64,000 bases of DNA from positions 310,001 to 374,000 of the forward strand of contig NZ_JAHZPJ010000001.1 in assembly GCF_019929345.1 (NCBI RefSeq), read 5' to 3'. The DNA comes from Streptococcus oralis (lineage in GTDB: Bacteria; Bacillota; Bacilli; Lactobacillales; Streptococcaceae). Positions 8,937 to 17,676 of the stretch are shown here, piece after piece. Each line of letters begins with the position of its first letter. Position 1 is the stretch's first letter. The position numbers and the translations under genes are program-made. Below the pieces are notes generated by a model, which saw only the letters and a program-made list of their open reading frames with translations, was not told where the DNA came from and searched no databases.

Positions 8937-10991
8937 CTAAGTTCTTCTGATTAAATCTAGCATATCATAAGGTAAAGTATTTGCGGCCTCTTTCAGAGAA
9001 TAATTCTCTAAGTTATTCACATTTTGGCGTAATTTTTTGGCATACTTGGCTGTTATCAGTTTAGCTTCTTCGTATTCAAAGATTGTCTTACGTTCGAGAT
9101 AGTAGCCTCGTAGCATTTCATCGATATTGTTTGGCTTGATGCGATTGATAACCCGCTCAACAAAGGCACCACTTCCGATAATGGCCGTCTCGCGTAGACG
9201 AGACTCTTGCATAAAGCTAATCAGAGAACTCTTGTAAACCCCTTTGAGGTTTTCCAAACTCTCGATAATCAGCTCTGTATTTTCCAAATACAACTCTGAA
9301 ATCTGATCATAGTCAACTGCTAGTAGTTTACGAGATTCTTCATTCATCCAACTACGGAAAGTTTTGCCAAAGGTAAACATTTCATGGAGTAGAAAGCGCA
9401 GTATCCGTAAAGAAACTAGGAAGTAATAAGTCACTCTAGAAGCGAAATTCCGATTGATACTCTGCTCCATGTTTTTTAGGTAACGTTGGTAAACTCGATA
9501 GCCACGCTCACTGATTCTATTTTCTTCGTAGGCTTGCTCCAAACCGTCACTCTCAATACTCAAGATAAGAAGCTTGAGGGACTCCCAGTCCTCTTGGACT
9601 CTCTTATTTTCCAGACTAAGGATGAGGTTTTCAATCCGACCATGATAATTATCAATAGCTGCATAAAGAGGAAGTTTATTCTTGTGATGGTCCAGTTCTT
9701 TTTCTAATTCTGCAGCTACATCATTCAAAATCGCAATATGCATCAAATGATCCTTGCTTTCCTCTTGTTCCTCAGATAAGTGAGGGAGGACTAATAAACC
9801 TGTTAAAAAACTTAACAATGTAACGCCTGCTACTAGGAAGAGTAACAGAGGATATTCCTGCTCCAAATGACTTGGTATGAGGAGAATAGTCGCGATAGAT
9901 ACTGTCCCTTTGACACCAGAGAAGGTCAAAAGAAGCATATCTTTCATGTACTTATGAATTTTTTTCTTAAGTCGACGCGTCCTCACAAAGTAAAAACCAG
10001 CAATCATGACAAAGCGGATCGCAAAGAGCAAGAAGGTCAGCACGACAACTGAAAGCAGTAAAAGAAGGGGATTGTAGAGAGAATTAGACAAAATTGGCTC
10101 CGCTATCAACTCTAATTCCATTCCCAAGAGAACAAAGACTGATCCGTTTAGCATAAAGGTCACGGTGTGCCAAACGGTCTCCGTCACGGTGTCCACCTGA
10201 GCCTCAAGGAGCGTAATTTTCTTAAAGCGACTGGCCTTCAAAATACCTGCAACCACTACTGCGATAATCCCTGAAACATGAAACTCTTCTGCGATAAAAA
10301 AGGTCATGAGTGGCAAACTTAGCTCTAGCAATAGTTCACTGGCTATATCTATCGCTCTTACACTCAGTAGAAATGTATGCAAGAAACGATTGACCATAGC
10401 CGTTACAAAACCAACTATAAAGCCACCCAGAATAGAGAGAACCAAGGACTTTCCAGCCTGACCAATAGAAAAAGTTCCTGTTGTCCAAGCAGCAAGAGCC
10501 ATCTGAAAGGCAACCAAACCAGAAGCGTCATTCAAGAGTCCTTCCCCTTTTAGGATATTAGAAACCCGTTTGGGAAAACGAAAACGTTCAGACAGAGATG
10601 CAAAGGCAACCAAATCTGTTGGGCCAAGTGCCGCTCCAACTGCTAAACAGGCAGCTAAAGGAAGAGTCATCCAAAGGAAGTGAGCCATGCCCCCCAAGCT
10701 TAAAGTCGAGATAAAAATCACAGGGAAAATCAGAAAGACGACAATCCGCCAATGCTTCAAAATGGACGTAATATCCGCTTCTTCTGCCTCTCGGAAAAGT
10801 AAGGGGCCAATAACCATGGCCAGAAACAGCTCTGTATTGAGATGAAAATCCGCATCAGGAACAAATAAGCCAATCCCAATCCCCAAAAGGATTTGTACAA
10901 GAGGAAGGGGCAAAAAAGGGAGAAGTTTATTGGTCGTAGTTGAAATGATTAAGACAAATAAAAATAGAATCAAGTAAATGAGTAATTCCAT
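8937..10991 (-). CDS. CPA1-family Na+/H+ antiporter
   Basis: 684 residues. The first ~400 form the sodium/proton exchanger membrane domain with about 12 segments, including GAALGPTDLVAFASL and NDASGLVAFQMALA, which carry the acidic residues expected in the ion pathway. A ~280-residue hydrophilic C-terminal tail (QEESKDHLMHIAILNDVAAELEK onward) is probably regulatory. Expected role: sodium export and pH homeostasis at the cell membrane. The start ATG has TAAGGAGG 6 bases upstream. The short gene upstream ends 11 bases away. Confidence 0.88.
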   Translation of the reverse strand: MELLIYLILFLFVLIISTTTNKLLPFLPLPLVQILLGIGIGLFVPDADFHLNTELFLAMVIGPLLFREAEEADITSILKHWRIVVFLIFPVIFISTLSLGGMAHFLWMTLPLAACLAVGAALGPTDLVAFASLSERFRFPKRVSNILKGEGLLNDASGLVAFQMALAAWTTGTFSIGQAGKSLVLSILGGFIVGFVTAMVNRFLHTFLLSVRAIDIASELLLELSLPLMTFFIAEEFHVSGIIAVVVAGILKASRFKKITLLEAQVDTVTETVWHTVTFMLNGSVFVLLGMELELIAEPILSNSLYNPLLLLLSVVVLTFLLFAIRFVMIAGFYFVRTRRLKKKIHKYMKDMLLLTFSGVKGTVSIATILLIPSHLEQEYPLLLFLVAGVTLLSFLTGLLVLPHLSEEQEESKDHLMHIAILNDVAAELEKELDHHKNKLPLYAAIDNYHGRIENLILSLENKRVQEDWESLKLLILSIESDGLEQAYEENRISERGYRVYQRYLKNMEQSINRNFASRVTYYFLVSLRILRFLLHEMFTFGKTFRSWMNEESRKLLAVDYDQISELYLENTELIIESLENLKGVYKSSLISFMQESRLRETAIIGSGAFVERVINRIKPNNIDEMLRGYYLERKTIFEYEEAKLITAKYAKKLRQNVNNLENYSLKEAANTLPYDMLDLIRRT

Positions 10992-11002
10992 ACAATTCCT
11001 CC

Positions 11003-11257
11003 TTAATCTTTTTTACAACAAGATTCAAAAATCTCCTTTTGCTCTTGGATTTTCTGATCAATCTTAGAACAGTCTTTGTGCTCAATTTTTTTCTGGCACC
11101 GTTCCATTTCAAGAGCCACTAATTTTTTCTTAATTTTAAGCATTTTCTTGCTCATATGTGCTTCGTCGAGCACCCCGACTGCTCGCTCGTGATGCGTTGA
11201 CTCAACAAAATTTTGGCGCATTGCCTCTAACTTCTCACGTAGGTATTGCTTATCCAT
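11003..11257 (-). CDS. Conserved small coiled-coil protein, function unknown
   Basis: 84 residues, rich in Lys and Glu, predicted mostly helical, with a C-terminal pair of cysteines (ESCCKKD) and another in ERCQKK. No known domain recognised. It overlaps the end of the methyltransferase gene by 8 bases and precedes the antiporter by 11 bases, with a reasonable ribosome site (AGAAAG). Its place in a tight operon supports that it is real. Confidence 0.65.
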   Translation of the reverse strand: MDKQYLREKLEAMRQNFVESTHHERAVGVLDEAHMSKKMLKIKKKLVALEMERCQKKIEHKDCSKIDQKIQEQKEIFESCCKKD

Positions 11258-11807
11258 GTCTATATCTTTCTAATTTCTCAATCATAACTAAAAACGGTGG
11301 ATTGTTAACTTGGTTGAGAGTCCGATAAATGGCAGCTGTATACTCTTGTTGGTTCAACTGGCTAACAAAATCCAATACAGCATCCCTCTCAGTATCTCCT
11401 CCTTCATGACCATAGTAGATCATGATAGCAATCCGTCCCCCCTTGACAAGCAAATGGCACAGCTTCTCTAATGCTTCGATAGTAGTCTGAGGTTGGGTGA
11501 TGACGGATTTGTCAGCAGAAGGCAGATAACCCAGATTAAAAATCCCTGCCTTAGCTTCTGTCACAAACTGGTCTAGTGTCTCATGACCTTGCAAGATTAA
11601 CTGGACATTTGTCATTCCAGCCTGATCCAAACGCTCTTGGGTTTTCTCCAAAGCCTGCTCCTGGATATCAAAGGCATAGACTTGCTTGGCTAACTTGGCT
11701 AGAAAAAGGGTATCATGGCCATTGCCCATGGTCGCATCCACTACGATATCATCCTGAGTCACAACTTCCGCCAAAAAATCATGTGCCATCTCAAGTGGTC
11801 TTTTCAT
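11250..11807 (-). CDS. mnmM: YtqB/MnmM-type tRNA methyltransferase
   Basis: 185 residues of a class I SAM-dependent methyltransferase: motif I DATMGNGHDTLFLAKL at ~25-40, AFDIQEQALEKTQ at ~44-56, then NLGYLPSADKSVIT. It matches the YtqB family. In Bacillus subtilis YtqB (renamed MnmM) methylates the wobble uridine nm5s2U to mnm5s2U in tRNA, doing what MnmC does in enterics. Overlap of 17 bases with the ytqA-type gene upstream supports joint action. The start has CAGGAG upstream. Older annotations call it rRNA methylase. Confidence 0.85.
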   Translation of the reverse strand: MKRPLEMAHDFLAEVVTQDDIVVDATMGNGHDTLFLAKLAKQVYAFDIQEQALEKTQERLDQAGMTNVQLILQGHETLDQFVTEAKAGIFNLGYLPSADKSVITQPQTTIEALEKLCHLLVKGGRIAIMIYYGHEGGDTERDAVLDFVSQLNQQEYTAAIYRTLNQVNNPPFLVMIEKLERYRHG

Positions 11808-12738
11808 TTTTAAACTCCTGTTTTACAGCCTTGCATCCTTGCACACTTCCGCGGCGTTGCATCTCATTCTCTATGCTATTCAAAACTTCCCATTTATTGA
11901 GGCTCCACATGGGACCAATCAGCATATCTCTAGGTGCATCTCCTGTGATTCGATGGATGACGATATGCTTGGGGATGATTTCCAGTTGATCACAAATGAC
12001 CTTGACATACTCATCCTGACTCATCAGTTGCAAGCGTCCCTCATGGTAATCTCGCTGCATCCGTGTATTGGTCATGAGGTGAAGCAAGTGCAGTTTAATT
12101 CCTTGAATATCATTATCTGTGACACAGCGACGAACATTTTCAACCATCATCTCATGAGTTTCCCCAGGCAGCCCGTTGATCAAATGGGAAACAATCTCAA
12201 TCTTGGGATATTTCCTCAAGCGCTTGACCGTTTCCACGTACAATTCATAAGAATGGGCACGGTTAATCAGGTCAGAGGTTGCTTCATAAGTGGTCTGCAG
12301 GCCCAATTCTACCGTCACATGCATACGCTCCGACAACTCAGCCAAATATTCGATGGTTTCATCGGGTAAACAGTCTGGCCGTGTTCCGATATTGATCCCT
12401 ACTACACCTGGCTCGTTGATAGCCTGCTCATATCGCTCCCGAATCACTTCCACCTTTTCATGGGTGTTGGTAAAGTTTTGGAAATAAACTAGATACTTTT
12501 TAACGTCTGGCCACTTACGGTGCATAAAGTCAATTTCCTTATAAAATTGCTCACGGATAGGGGCATCCGGTGCCACGATGGCATCTCCAGAACCAGAAAC
12601 CGTACAAAAGGTACAGCCCCCATGAGCCACAGTTCCATCGCGATTTGGACAGTCAAACCCCGCATCGATAGGAACTTTAAAAGTCTTTTCTCCAAAAAGT
12701 TTTCGATAATAATCATTCAAGGTATTGTAAGATTTCAT
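11791..12738 (-). CDS. mnmL: YtqA/MnmL-type radical SAM protein
   Basis: 315 residues from ATG 12736-12738 (MKSYNTLNDYYRKLFG). The radical SAM cluster motif is in DCPNRDGTVAHGGCTFCTVS (Cys near residues 26, 38 and 41). Later signatures are VELGLQTTYEATSDLINR, HLINGLPGETHEMM and KLHLLHLM. The YtqA family (TIGR01212) has been linked with YtqB to synthesis of mnm5s2U in tRNA. A longer open frame begins at 12906, but the extra residues are not family-like and lie upstream of the promoter. The predicted transcription start falls at this ATG, so the mRNA may be leaderless. Confidence 0.85.
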   Translation of the reverse strand: MKSYNTLNDYYRKLFGEKTFKVPIDAGFDCPNRDGTVAHGGCTFCTVSGSGDAIVAPDAPIREQFYKEIDFMHRKWPDVKKYLVYFQNFTNTHEKVEVIRERYEQAINEPGVVGINIGTRPDCLPDETIEYLAELSERMHVTVELGLQTTYEATSDLINRAHSYELYVETVKRLRKYPKIEIVSHLINGLPGETHEMMVENVRRCVTDNDIQGIKLHLLHLMTNTRMQRDYHEGRLQLMSQDEYVKVICDQLEIIPKHIVIHRITGDAPRDMLIGPMWSLNKWEVLNSIENEMQRRGSVQGCKAVKQEFKNEKTT

Positions 12739-12745
12739 AACTTTC

Positions 12746-12774
12746 ATTATAACAAAAAACACCCACAATCTCAA
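12746..12774 (-). promoter_or_regulatory. Promoter of mnmL-mnmM operon, predicted leaderless start
   Basis: Minus strand: -35 TTGAGA at 12769-12774, a 17-base spacer, and a perfect -10 TATAAT at 12746-12751. The expected start point, about 7 bases downstream, coincides with the ATG at 12738. There is no room for a Shine-Dalgarno sequence. Confidence 0.65.
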
Positions 12775-12829
12775 AAGCTTGACTTTCCTATAAATTCCCT
12801 TGTTTCCCATTTCCTTTAGCGTTTTTTTA

Positions 12830-12838
12830 TGATACAAT
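12830..12838 (+). promoter_or_regulatory. Extended -10 promoter of the DUF3397 gene
   Basis: TGATACAAT on the plus strand, ending 6 bases before ATG 12845. No good -35 at 16-18 bases. Divergent to the mnmL promoter about 60 bases away. Confidence 0.5.
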
Positions 12839-12844
12839 ATGGGT

Positions 12845-13198
12845 ATGATTTTAATGAAAATAGCAGCTACTTTATTGTTGGTATTAACCCTCGTGGTCTC
12901 CATCATTGTAACAAAACTTTTTAAAGTGAAAAAAATAGGACTGAACTTTGCGGATCTAGCTTTTCCACTTTTGGTATTTGAGTATTACCTTATCACTGCC
13001 AAAGCCTTTACCCACAACTTTTTACCGCGACTTGGTGTTGCACTTTCTCTCCTAGCCATCCTCCTTGTAGTCTTTTTCCTCGTCAAAAAACGAAGCTTTT
13101 ACTACCCTAAATTTATCAAATTCTTCTGGAGAGCCGGTTTTCTCCTAACCTTAGTTCTCTATATCGCTATGATTATAGAGTTAATCTTGCTAACATGA
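12845..13198 (+). CDS. DUF3397-type membrane protein
   Basis: 117 residues from ATG 12845; ATGs at 12839 and 12854 are alternatives. Four hydrophobic segments are separated by short basic loops (FKVKKIG, KKRSFYYPKF), as in the DUF3397 family of small Firmicute membrane proteins. Function unknown. It is the only plus-strand core gene here and is divergent from mnmL. An extended -10 (TGATACAAT, -10 hexamer at 12833-12838) abuts the gene, so the transcript should start at or just before the ATG, again without a ribosome site. Confidence 0.72.
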   Translation: MILMKIAATLLLVLTLVVSIIVTKLFKVKKIGLNFADLAFPLLVFEYYLITAKAFTHNFLPRLGVALSLLAILLVVFFLVKKRSFYYPKFIKFFWRAGFLLTLVLYIAMIIELILLT

Positions 13199-13368
13199 TT
13201 TCTCAAATCTCATTATCCTACTCCTCGTATAGCTACTAGGAAATTATTTCCCTAGTGGCCGTGCGGGGAATTTTCGTATATTCCCAAAAGAATAACAGCT
13301 GCCTCCTCGTCCATTTATGAAGCCTTTCAAATAAAATAATCCTAAAAACTCTTCTCGTTTCTTCACAC

Positions 13369-13395
13369 AAAAAAGAGAGGACCATCATCCTCTCT
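13369..13395 (-). terminator. Intrinsic terminator after gtfB
   Basis: Perfect 8-base stem AGAGAGGA/TCCTCTCT (13374-13395) with a 6-base loop, followed on the minus strand by a run of T (plus-strand A run 13369-13374). It lies 38 bases beyond the gtfB stop. Confidence 0.85.
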
Positions 13396-13432
13396 AAAAT
13401 CCATTTTGCAGCCAATATAAGGTATCTTACAA

Positions 13433-14761
13433 TTAAAAGATAGCTCTATATTGCTCCAAACTAGCCTGATTAGCAGCCTGTTTCTGTCTAGTAAGTGCTG
13501 CTTCCATCTCTGATGAGTGGGCAAGGACACTTTGAATCTTATCCACCATGCCTGAAACATTTTCTGGCGCGTAAATGTGATCATCCGCAATAAATCGACG
13601 ACTATGACAAGTATTTGTGAAACTGAGAATCAGCATGTTGTTCTCAAAAGCTGTGCGACAAGCATTGAGGATTTCATCGCTGATATTGATATCTAGATAC
13701 AAGTCACATCTCTCAAAAAGCTCTGCAACCTTGCCCGGACGAATATTTGGATAGAGCGAAACATTTACGAAATGATTTAGTTCCATTAGATGGCTGGACA
13801 TTTCTGTAATCGCTCCAATATGAAAATGAACATTTGGTAACTTGGTCACAAGCTCTTCAATCTTCTCAAGCTGATCGCTATTGGTCAAAATCAGAGCTTC
13901 CGGATTCATGTTATTAAGGCGTTGGTAATCATAAATATAACCAAGATTGTGGAAATAACTTTTTTCTTCAGGAGCCACCAAGTTTTGAATTTTTTCATAT
14001 ACCTGCTTGTCTTGGACAACAATACGAACATTTCGATCATTCAGCTTCATAGCCGCTACCATATTACCTGGTAACTCTTCTCCGATAGGCTCTTGCCAGA
14101 AAAGAACATCCTCTGCACGACCATTTTTAGGAGAAAGAGAATAGGCCACCAAGAAGGGGGTTGCTAGCGAATTATAAATAATACGATCTGTATCATATCC
14201 ACGATATTGCAAATAAAAGATGACAAATTCTTGTTTGGATTTAAAAATATGACGCTTGCCCTCCAGTGTCAGGATGATATCACCAGTCAGATGATTCTCC
14301 ATAATGACCACGACATTGCTCTGGTCAAAATAACGAGTATGGGTCGGACGTTGTGTCTGGTCGTAGGTTATTTGTGCAAAAAGCCGTCCTTTACGATTGT
14401 AGATATCTGCTGCTCGAACCTGCCCCTCTGTATCCAGCCATTCGACAGCCCGAACACGTCTTTCATGTGTCGGTTGGCGATAGAAAATATTGGCACGCTT
14501 CTTGCCCATATCCAAGATTTCGCCATTTACATTGCTGGAGCGAATCTCCCATAGGTGCGGTTTAGGGACAAGATTAAAATAAATCGGCCGGCCTTCTGGT
14601 GTATCCAAATCTCCCGTGAAATAACTGTAAGGAGACTCGACATCTGGTGAAAGATAGCCATCGTCTTGTACAACAACAACAGGACAATCAAGTCCTGTTG
14701 CTTTTAATGAACGTAACAAATCAAAACTTGCTTGATCATAGCGGTCAAACAAACAAATCAT
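13433..14761 (-). CDS. gtfB: GtfB-type glycosylation chaperone/glycosyltransferase subunit
   Basis: 442 residues of the accessory-Sec GtfB family (family length ~440-450). GtfB binds the acceptor protein and stabilises GtfA; together they add GlcNAc to Ser/Thr of serine-rich repeat adhesins in the cytosol. Visible segments include MICLFDRYDQASFDLLR, DLYLDINISDEILNACRTAF and a C-terminal NQASLEQYRAIF. No signal peptide or membrane segment. It follows gtfA by 30 bases and closes the operon before a strong terminator. No serine-rich adhesin or secA2/secY2 gene is present in the window, so the acceptor is unknown; symbol given by family resemblance. Confidence 0.8.
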   Translation of the reverse strand: MICLFDRYDQASFDLLRSLKATGLDCPVVVVQDDGYLSPDVESPYSYFTGDLDTPEGRPIYFNLVPKPHLWEIRSSNVNGEILDMGKKRANIFYRQPTHERRVRAVEWLDTEGQVRAADIYNRKGRLFAQITYDQTQRPTHTRYFDQSNVVVIMENHLTGDIILTLEGKRHIFKSKQEFVIFYLQYRGYDTDRIIYNSLATPFLVAYSLSPKNGRAEDVLFWQEPIGEELPGNMVAAMKLNDRNVRIVVQDKQVYEKIQNLVAPEEKSYFHNLGYIYDYQRLNNMNPEALILTNSDQLEKIEELVTKLPNVHFHIGAITEMSSHLMELNHFVNVSLYPNIRPGKVAELFERCDLYLDINISDEILNACRTAFENNMLILSFTNTCHSRRFIADDHIYAPENVSGMVDKIQSVLAHSSEMEAALTRQKQAANQASLEQYRAIF

Positions 14762-14791
14762 AGTGGTTATGCCTTTCTTTCTGAATCCTAC

Positions 14792-16321
14792 TTAGTTGGT
14801 CTGAGCCGATTGGACAAGATCAGACCAGCGCTGGGCAATATGCTCATCAAGGTAAGGCTCAGCTACCTCATAGGATACACGGGACAAATCTTCCTGAGAA
14901 TGTTGAGTTAATAGCTGAACAATCTTTTCTGCGTACTCTGTCGTCATGGCCTCTAGATCATCTGGACGAGCCTTAGGAATCAGGTAGCCATTTTCTCCAT
15001 CGCGGATAAAGGTCGGATTACCATAACGAACATCAAAGCCAATGATGGGCAGGCCAGAACCTACTGCTTCCAACAGAGTCAGACCAAAACCTTCACTTGT
15101 AGATGCCGTTAGATAAGCGGAATAATTTTTGTAAATATCCGCCATATGATGATGCCCCATCAGTCGAATATACTCTTCTGCTTGCAGATCCGCAATCAGC
15201 TTCCGCAGCATAGCTTCCTCACCACCGGTGCCATAAATATCAAAGGTGATTTCCGGTAATTGCTCATGCGCCTTCACTACAGAGTGAATCAGCCAATCGA
15301 TATGCTTTTCACTGGCCAAACGAGAAGCTGTCATCAAACCAAAAGGTTTACGCTGACCTTCTGGTTGACGCAGCTGATCCAAGCTGCCCACAGGAATAGT
15401 TAAAATATTCTTCGGTTTGATGTCGGTATACTGAGCAAACTGCTCTTTCAGCAGCTCTGTTTGAGCATCCGTCGAGTTGATGATGTAGTCCACTTCTTCT
15501 GCGTATTCAAATTGATACTCGTAGTAATTATTCCATAAGATATACTCTTTTTCTGCGGGATTTTCACTGAAGTGGTCTGCATGAACGATGACAGCTAGTT
15601 TGGCAGCCCCCTTATTGGCGAAGATTGGCTGGCCAATATCTGTCTCTCGGTCTAGAATCAGTAAATCCTTGTCTGTTAACTTCAAACTTCTCATGAAATG
15701 AGCAACAAACTCCTGCTTGGAGTAGAAGACCTGATCTGGAAAACGATAAACTTGCGTTTCTTGCTTACCGTCTACTTCATCGATAATCTCTTCGTAAGCC
15801 ACACTACCATCTTCATTGAGCCAAGTCCGTTGGTAAAGACGAGCCCGACCATCTACAGGACTATAGTATTCAATAAAGTTTTTGGTATAAGTATAATATT
15901 CTTTCTGAATGAGACAGCCACGCGAAACAATCTCTGCCCGCTCAATCAGTTCATTATCCATATCGCAAGAATAGCACGTTACGAAATCATTATCACCAAA
16001 CATGACTCGAAAGGTCTTATTCTCAGGATTACGGACGATTTCTAGAGGTTCTCTATCAAAACTAGCTAAAACATGTGCTAGAGTATAGGTTGTTGGAGCA
16101 ATTTTAACGTCTGTAAAATACTGATAGAGCCAAATAACCTCCGAATCCTCAAAGCCGATGTTCTTCGTCAAATGTTCAATATTATCGGCTGAAATAAAAT
16201 CCATAAAGATGAATTTTGCATCTAAGCCCACGCTGCGAAGCAATTTTGCACGATAAATTTGTGCATACTCAACCCCGCTACTTGCCCAACCTATTCCTAA
16301 GTTGATGTTATATATCGTCAT
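14792..16321 (-). CDS. gtfA: GtfA-type GT-B glycosyltransferase
   Basis: 509 residues, close to the GtfA family length (~503). The N-terminus MTIYNINLGIGWASSGVEYAQ and the inserted beta-meander domain of the first half are typical. The second half is a GT4 fold with GLMTASRLASEKHIDWLI, a retained donor-site GFGLTLLEAVGSGLPIIGFD and NGYLIPK. GtfA with GtfB forms the O-GlcNAc transferase that initiates glycosylation of serine-rich repeat proteins. GAGGGA precedes the ATG. The start lies 15 bases after a DivIVA-like gene, so division-site localisation of glycosylation is possible but inferred. Confidence 0.83.
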   Translation of the reverse strand: MTIYNINLGIGWASSGVEYAQIYRAKLLRSVGLDAKFIFMDFISADNIEHLTKNIGFEDSEVIWLYQYFTDVKIAPTTYTLAHVLASFDREPLEIVRNPENKTFRVMFGDNDFVTCYSCDMDNELIERAEIVSRGCLIQKEYYTYTKNFIEYYSPVDGRARLYQRTWLNEDGSVAYEEIIDEVDGKQETQVYRFPDQVFYSKQEFVAHFMRSLKLTDKDLLILDRETDIGQPIFANKGAAKLAVIVHADHFSENPAEKEYILWNNYYEYQFEYAEEVDYIINSTDAQTELLKEQFAQYTDIKPKNILTIPVGSLDQLRQPEGQRKPFGLMTASRLASEKHIDWLIHSVVKAHEQLPEITFDIYGTGGEEAMLRKLIADLQAEEYIRLMGHHHMADIYKNYSAYLTASTSEGFGLTLLEAVGSGLPIIGFDVRYGNPTFIRDGENGYLIPKARPDDLEAMTTEYAEKIVQLLTQHSQEDLSRVSYEVAEPYLDEHIAQRWSDLVQSAQTN

Positions 16322-16335
16322 AAACCATATCCCTC

Positions 16336-17067
16336 TTATAAAAAGATATCCTCTTCAACTCTTGAAAGATGCTTGGTATTCTCCACTGCTTGTTCTTCTT
16401 TGCTATTGTCTTCCTTGATATTATCTTCTTTAACTATATCTTTGTCAGAAGATATAAAATAATTAACAGGAGTTGAGTTATCTGTACCTGTCTTGGCAAC
16501 AATATTCTCAATTTTTACAACTTCGATTTGAGATACGGAAGTGTTTGGTGTCTCTTCTTTTTTCTCAAACAAGCTCTGGTTTTCTTGTTCATTAGGTGTA
16601 GCTTCGTTATCAACTTCAAAAGAGTCATCAATCGGAGTGATCACTTCACTCTCTTCATTTAAGTTTTCATCATCAAGAAAATCATCAACCTGATTTAGAA
16701 GATTTTTTATTTTTTCCCTTTGTAATTGATAAAGTCTTTCAGCTTCTATGCGTTTTTTTGTCAAGATATCAATCTCTTCCAGAATAGATTCGCGTATATC
16801 CAGATAGTCCTTTTGCGCTTTTTCTAAAACTTCTTTTGCTTCTTGCTCAGCGCTTTTGTGCGCTGAGATAATAAGTGATTTTGCATAAACAACAGCCTCA
16901 CCTATCTCTTTTTCCTTTTCTCTCATAGAGTCTAGTTTTTTACGCAATGATTCAATTTTATCATTTTTTTTCTGAATCTCATTGTAAAAACCTTCCTCTA
17001 AAGATTCGATAGTATCGTCAACTTCTTTAGCACGATAATAACCGAACAATGTTTTTTTTAGCTTCAT
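16336..17067 (-). CDS. DivIVA-domain coiled-coil protein
   Basis: 243 residues. The N-terminus MKLKKTLFGYYRAKEVDDTI followed by a long coiled coil (~residues 20-140, heptad-like, KAQKDYLDIRESILEEIDIL) resembles DivIVA/GpsB-type proteins, which mark curved membrane and division sites. The C-terminal ~100 residues are acidic, low-complexity and probably disordered (EEQAVENTKHLSRVEEDIFL). It is first in an operon with gtfA and gtfB. AGGGAG precedes the ATG. It lacks the full canonical DivIVA N-domain, so the family call is tentative. Confidence 0.65.
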   Translation of the reverse strand: MKLKKTLFGYYRAKEVDDTIESLEEGFYNEIQKKNDKIESLRKKLDSMREKEKEIGEAVVYAKSLIISAHKSAEQEAKEVLEKAQKDYLDIRESILEEIDILTKKRIEAERLYQLQREKIKNLLNQVDDFLDDENLNEESEVITPIDDSFEVDNEATPNEQENQSLFEKKEETPNTSVSQIEVVKIENIVAKTGTDNSTPVNYFISSDKDIVKEDNIKEDNSKEEQAVENTKHLSRVEEDIFL

Positions 17068-17112
17068 TTTACTCCCTCTATTCTTCGTTTATCTATATAT
17101 ACCTTGATACTC

Positions 17113-17118
17113 ATTGTA
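17113..17118 (-). promoter_or_regulatory. Extended -10 promoter of the DivIVA-gtfA-gtfB operon
   Basis: Minus-strand TGCTACAAT lies about 46 bases upstream of the operon's first ATG. The -35 is weak. Inferred from motif and position. Confidence 0.45.
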
Positions 17119-17676
17119 GCATAAAATAGCACGTATTGCCATTATTTTCTAGCCTCTATTCCTAAATAACATTACTCAATGAGATACTTCATAATCCATT
17201 TTTTGTCAATAAATAATATCAACTAAATCAAACAAAATTTATAAAATAATATATATCAAAAATACGATGCTACTTTATATAGTTCAACTCAAACAAACGA
17301 ATTAAAAGTAAACTAAAAAATTTAGCTCTGTGCAATTTAGAACTAAATTTTTTACTTAAAAGCTGTCTAACATTTTGGAAACGGTACACCAGGCGATTTC
17401 TTCTTGAGTACCTAGTATCGAAAAATCTCCACAAAAATAATAGAGTCTCTAAGTCTTTTAATACTAACTAGAGTATTCTTAGAGTGCCAAATCAACGATA
17501 ATTAAAAATTTCTATCCTTTAGCCAAACTCCTCATTTCAATTTAGAAAGTGGAGGAGATTACCAATCAGCATATTGATTTTATATAATTGTGTCTTTACA
17601 TGGTTATGTGAAATTAGAAATGGTGGCTTAGAGATAAATCTTTCAAAATCATTTCTATAAACAATGTTATAAAATG
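17119..17676. other. AT-rich intergenic region with an inverted repeat
   Basis: About 560 bases without a credible gene. Around 17304-17361 two arms carrying AAAAAATTTAG and CTAAATTTTTT can form a hairpin. At ~17360-17390 the sequence TGTCTAACATTTTGGAAAC resembles the end seen beside the ISL3 remnant (TGTCTAACTTTTTGGGAGT, about 3681-3699), so a decayed insertion-sequence end is possible but not established. Confidence 0.4.

Noticed and set aside
11839..12369. 176-codon plus-strand open frame
   Set aside because: It lies wholly antisense to the conserved radical SAM gene, has no ribosome site and gives a protein without recognisable features.
12739..12906. 56-codon N-terminal extension of the radical SAM gene
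   Set aside because: It lies upstream of the predicted transcription start and resembles no family member.
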